From an uncultured Ruminococcus sp. (GTDB lineage Bacteria; Bacillota; Clostridia; Oscillospirales; CAG-272), in NCBI GenBank assembly GCA_902783755.1, contig CACZSC010000124.1, forward strand, positions 1-8,602: a stretch of 8,602 nt of DNA, read 5' to 3'. Positions within the stretch are counted from its first letter, which is position 1. Every line of letters begins with the position of its first letter. Below the pieces are notes generated by a model. The model had not been told where the DNA came from, made no database searches, and was given only the letters and a program-made list of their open reading frames with translations. Both the position numbers and the translations under genes were made by a program. Below are positions 6,371 through 8,602 of the stretch, piece by piece.

Positions 6371-7628
6371 AATTTCTTGTCTGTCCGCTTCCGCGGATGA
6401 CATATTTGTATGATGTGAGCTCCCTGAGGCCCATCGGTCCTCTTGCATGGAGCTTCTGGGTTGAGATCCCCATCTCGCATCCCAGACCGAACTCACCGCC
6501 GTCCGTGAACCTGGTAGACGCGTTCCAGTAGACAGCTGCGCTGTCGATGAGATTAAGGAATTTTTCCGCGTTCGCCGGGTCTTCGGTCACGATGGATTCG
6601 CTGTGATGGGTAGAATGTTTCCTTATGTGTTCTATCGCCTCGTCAGTGTCCTGTACGACCTTTACAGCCAGTATGTAATCGCAGAACTCGGTATCGAAAT
6701 CAGCCTCAGCAGCGGGCGTCCCGTCTATGATCCCGCGGGCTTTTTCATCCAGCCTCAGTTCCACGGGAGTCTTTCCGTCCCCGATCCTGTCATCATAAAG
6801 CCGTTTTTTGAGGGCGGGCAGAAACCTGTCCGCTATCTTTTCATTTACGATTATGCACTCCATGGCGTTGCAGACCGAAGGCCTGCTGGTCTTTGCGTTG
6901 TCGGCTATTTCCAGTGCCATTTCAAGATCCGCCGCTCCGTCGATATAGATGTGACAGATGCCGACCCCGGTCTGGATGCATGGCACCTTCGCGTTCTCTA
7001 TGCAGGCTTTTATGAGCCCTGCCCCTCCGCGGGGGATGAGGGCATCGACGATACCTGTTGCCGTCATTATATCATATGAGCTCTGCCGCGTTGTGTCTTT
7101 CACCAGCTGGATCAGGTCGGTGTCGAGGCCTGCGGCACCAAGGCCTTTTTTCATGGATCTCACTATGGCTGAGGAAGAGTTGAAGGCTTCCTTGCCTCCT
7201 CTCAGCACACAGGCATTTCCGCTCTTTATGCACAGTACAGCCGCGTCCGAGGTCACGTTGGGACGGGATTCGTATATGATGGCCACCAGCCCGAGAGGGA
7301 CTGTGACCTTTGATATTTCAAGGCCGTTGGGTCTTACGGTCTTTTCGGTGACAAGGCCCACAGGGTCTGGCAGTTCCGCCACTTTCCTCATGGCGTCAGC
7401 CATTCCGGAGATCCTTTCGTGGCTCAGTCTCAGACGGTCAGTCATCACGGGTGATATGATGCCATCCGCTGCCTTGAGATCCTTTTCATTCGCTTCAAGG
7501 ATAAGGTCTGTGTCTTTTGTGATCATGTCGGCCATGAGCCGTATGGCTGTATTCTTCAGCTCTTCCGGCGCCGCCATGAGTCCGGGCGAAGCCGCCTTTG
7601 CCAGCTTCAGCAGTTCGATGGTGGTCAT
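6369..7628 (-). CDS. proA: Glutamate-5-semialdehyde dehydrogenase (gamma-glutamyl phosphate reductase)
   Basis: A 419-aa cytoplasmic aldehyde dehydrogenase-superfamily enzyme. It reduces gamma-glutamyl phosphate with NADPH to glutamate 5-semialdehyde, which cyclises to pyrroline-5-carboxylate. The family block VPLGLVAIIYESRPNVTSDA spans 110-129, RGGKEA is at 143-148, and the catalytic cysteine is C253 in SRPSVCNAMEC (248-258). The C-terminal FGLGCEMGISTQKLHARGP block is also intact. Length matches the usual size of about 415-420. The ATG overlaps the proB stop in a 4-base ATGA, with AAGGAG (7637-7642) 8 nt upstream. The coupling to proB makes sense because gamma-glutamyl phosphate is labile and is thought to be passed between the two enzymes. 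Confidence 0.98.
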   Translation of the reverse strand: MTTIELLKLAKAASPGLMAAPEELKNTAIRLMADMITKDTDLILEANEKDLKAADGIISPVMTDRLRLSHERISGMADAMRKVAELPDPVGLVTEKTVRPNGLEISKVTVPLGLVAIIYESRPNVTSDAAVLCIKSGNACVLRGGKEAFNSSSAIVRSMKKGLGAAGLDTDLIQLVKDTTRQSSYDIMTATGIVDALIPRGGAGLIKACIENAKVPCIQTGVGICHIYIDGAADLEMALEIADNAKTSRPSVCNAMECIIVNEKIADRFLPALKKRLYDDRIGDGKTPVELRLDEKARGIIDGTPAAEADFDTEFCDYILAVKVVQDTDEAIEHIRKHSTHHSESIVTEDPANAEKFLNLIDSAAVYWNASTRFTDGGEFGLGCEMGISTQKLHARGPMGLRELTSYKYVIRGSGQTRN

Positions 7629-8398
7629 GACTCCGTCTCCTTCCTGAATCTCGTCCCGGCGGGGAGCCCCTGGACTATGTCATACAGCAGCTCGGGCCTT
7701 GAACCGTTGGCGATGATCATCTCGCTGCCGGCTTCCATGCAGATCTCCGCTGCCCTTATCTTCGTCTCCATACCGCCTGTCCCGAATTCGGATCCCTTTC
7801 CTCCGGCCAGCTTCCTGATGTCGTCGGTTATCTCCGTCACGCACGGGATAAGCACCGCCCCGCTGTCTTTACGGGGGTCGGAAGTGTAGAGACCGTCGAT
7901 GTCGGAAAGCAGGACCAGGATGTCAGCCTCGACGGCTGTGGATACCCTTGCTGCAAGCGTGTCGTTGTCTCCTATGACGATCTCATCCGTGGACACGGTG
8001 TCGTTTTCGTTGATCACAGGGATGGCCGAGAGCTCGAGCAGCCGGGATATGGTGTTCCTGAAATTCGCGAATCTGTCGGCGTGGCCGAAATCATCCGCGG
8101 TCACAAGTATCTGGGCAACGGTATGTCCGTATTCCGAGAAGAGCTTGTCATAGGTGTACATTAGCTCGCACTGTCCGACGGCAGCTGCGGCCTGCTTGCC
8201 GGGCATGTCCTTCGGCTTCTCCTTCATGCCGAGCTTGCCGGCTCCCATGGCTATGGCGCCTGATGATATGATAATTATCTCATGTCCCTCGTTCTTCAGG
8301 TCCGACAGTATCTTTCCTATGGACTCTACCCGGCGTATGTTCAGCCGGCCTGTTTCATGGGTAAGGGTGGAGGTTCCCAGTTTGATGGCTATGCGCAT
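7625..8398 (-). CDS. proB: Glutamate 5-kinase, short form without PUA domain
   Basis: A 257-aa amino-acid-kinase-fold protein that phosphorylates glutamate with ATP, the committed step of proline synthesis. Visible motifs are IKLGTSTL (5-12), SSGAI (45-49), NENDTV (130-135, substrate-binding region), GDNDTLAA (143-150), SDIDGLYTSDPR (165-176) and GTGGMETKI (206-214). It ends right after the kinase domain, whereas the E. coli type is about 367 aa with a C-terminal PUA domain. The kinase-only form is known in several Bacillota. An in-frame GTG at 8440 is rejected: it lies upstream of the -10 box and would add 14 residues before the family's usual start, while the ATG at 8398 has GGAGGG 6 nt upstream. 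First gene of proBAC. Proline feedback inhibition is likely from family knowledge but is not provable here. Confidence 0.97.
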   Translation of the reverse strand: MRIAIKLGTSTLTHETGRLNIRRVESIGKILSDLKNEGHEIIIISSGAIAMGAGKLGMKEKPKDMPGKQAAAAVGQCELMYTYDKLFSEYGHTVAQILVTADDFGHADRFANFRNTISRLLELSAIPVINENDTVSTDEIVIGDNDTLAARVSTAVEADILVLLSDIDGLYTSDPRKDSGAVLIPCVTEITDDIRKLAGGKGSEFGTGGMETKIRAAEICMEAGSEMIIANGSRPELLYDIVQGLPAGTRFRKETES

Positions 8399-8404
8399 GT
8401 TGTA

Positions 8405-8410
8405 CCCTCC
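8405..8410 (-). promoter_or_regulatory. Ribosome binding site of proB (fixes the ATG start)
   Basis: GGAGGG on the - strand sits 6 nt before ATG 8398-8396. No other in-frame start has a comparable site. Confidence 0.85.
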
Positions 8411-8428
8411 GTTCAGAAATCTTAAGGT

Positions 8429-8457
8429 ATTGTACCACACAATTTAGCGCTTTACAA
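8429..8457 (-). promoter_or_regulatory. proBAC promoter
   Basis: On the - strand TTGTAA (8452-8457, 4 of 6 to consensus), 17 nt, then TACAAT (8429-8434, 5 of 6) with a TG extension just upstream (TGGTACAAT). Transcription should start near 8422, leaving about 24 nt of leader. That is too short for a T-box or riboswitch, so control is more likely at initiation or at enzyme level. Confidence 0.8.
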
Positions 8458-8466
8458 CGGTAAAGC
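8449..8466. promoter_or_regulatory. Inverted repeat over the proB -35 box, candidate operator
   Basis: GCTTTAC-aacg-GTAAAGC is a perfect 7-bp inverted repeat with a 4-base spacer. It covers the whole -35 hexamer (8452-8457). The position is ideal for a dimeric repressor blocking RNA polymerase. It is not followed by a T-run on either strand, so it is unlikely to be a terminator. The cognate regulator is unknown. Confidence 0.5.
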
Positions 8467-8482
8467 ACCGAAGTTTCCCAAA

Positions 8483-8503
8483 ACCCGCTCTGTTCGAACG
8501 GGT
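8483..8503 (-). terminator. Probable weak terminator of the upstream gene
   Basis: The - strand reads ACCCGTTC-GAACA-GAGCGGGT, an 8-bp stem with one G-T pair and a 5-base loop, and then a short T-run (four T including the last stem base) before GGG. It lies 12 nt after the TAA of the partial gene at the right edge. The T-run is poor, so function is uncertain. Confidence 0.45.
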
Positions 8504-8515
8504 CCGGATATCCGA

Positions 8516-8602
8516 TTATTTGAACACGAACGCCAGCGGGAGCTTCCACGAAGCGTTTGAATAATAGAAGGTGACGCTCGTCATGAGGTAGTCATCACCG
8601 TA
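8516..8602 (-). CDS. 3' end of an unrecognised gene
   Basis: From the right edge the - strand is open for 28 codons to a TAA at 8516-8518. The tail contains DYLMTSVTFYYSNASWKL and ends LAFVFK. It has alternating aromatic and polar residues, suggesting beta strands. I do not recognise the family. The open frame is short and could be chance, but a terminator-like hairpin directly after the stop supports a real gene end. Confidence 0.5.
   Translation of the reverse strand, partial: YGDDYLMTSVTFYYSNASWKLPLAFVFK

Noticed and set aside
6958..7647. 229-codon + strand open frame inside proA
   Set aside because: Serine- and Met-rich antisense reading of a high-GC gene; no motif, no convincing ribosome site, and proA is certain.
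8399..8515. T-box or riboswitch leader for proline genes
   Set aside because: The predicted transcription start is only about 24 nt before proB, leaving no room for such a structure.

Overview
The window reads as chromosome of a low-to-mid GC Gram-positive anaerobe, most likely a Clostridia-class Bacillota (Lachnospiraceae-like). The reasons are strong Shine-Dalgarno sites, use of GTG and TTG starts, a compact ProB without a PUA domain, a YcxB-like membrane protein, and short hairpin terminators. This placement is inferred from gene content; no marker gene is present. No mobile element, CRISPR array, tRNA or rRNA was seen.

Left block (1-2035, + strand): the 3' end of an aldose 1-epimerase gene (galM-like), then a 390-aa GHMP-family sugar kinase, then a 241-aa sugar-1-phosphate nucleotidyltransferase that overlaps the kinase by 4 nt. 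The kinase is the most interesting gene. It would be auto-annotated as galactokinase, but its sugar-binding loop and C-terminal half look like plant galacturonokinase. Mutarotase, anomeric kinase and pyrophosphorylase together make a logical route from a free sugar (galacturonate or galactose) to an NDP-sugar. A 12-bp perfect hairpin at 2069-2098 ends this block and serves the convergent block too.

Middle block (2103-5454, - strand): an extended -10 promoter at about 5426-5454 reads into an ArsB/SLC13-type anion permease, then pyruvate kinase 15 nt later, then a small two-helix YcxB-like protein 21 nt later. The spacing suggests one transcription unit.

Right block (5518-8466, - strand): a complete proline biosynthesis operon, proB-proA-proC, converting glutamate to proline. 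It has a TTGTAA-N17-TACAAT promoter, a perfect 7-bp dyad over the -35 box, tight gene junctions and a hairpin terminator after proC. At the right edge is the 3' end of an unrecognised - strand gene followed by a weak terminator-like hairpin.

Hand counts on sampled 60-base lines give about 35-42% GC in the left block and about 55-62% in the pyk and pro genes, so the sugar cassette differs in composition from its neighbours. The pro operon and pyk are ordinary housekeeping genes; the left cassette is where new biology is most likely.
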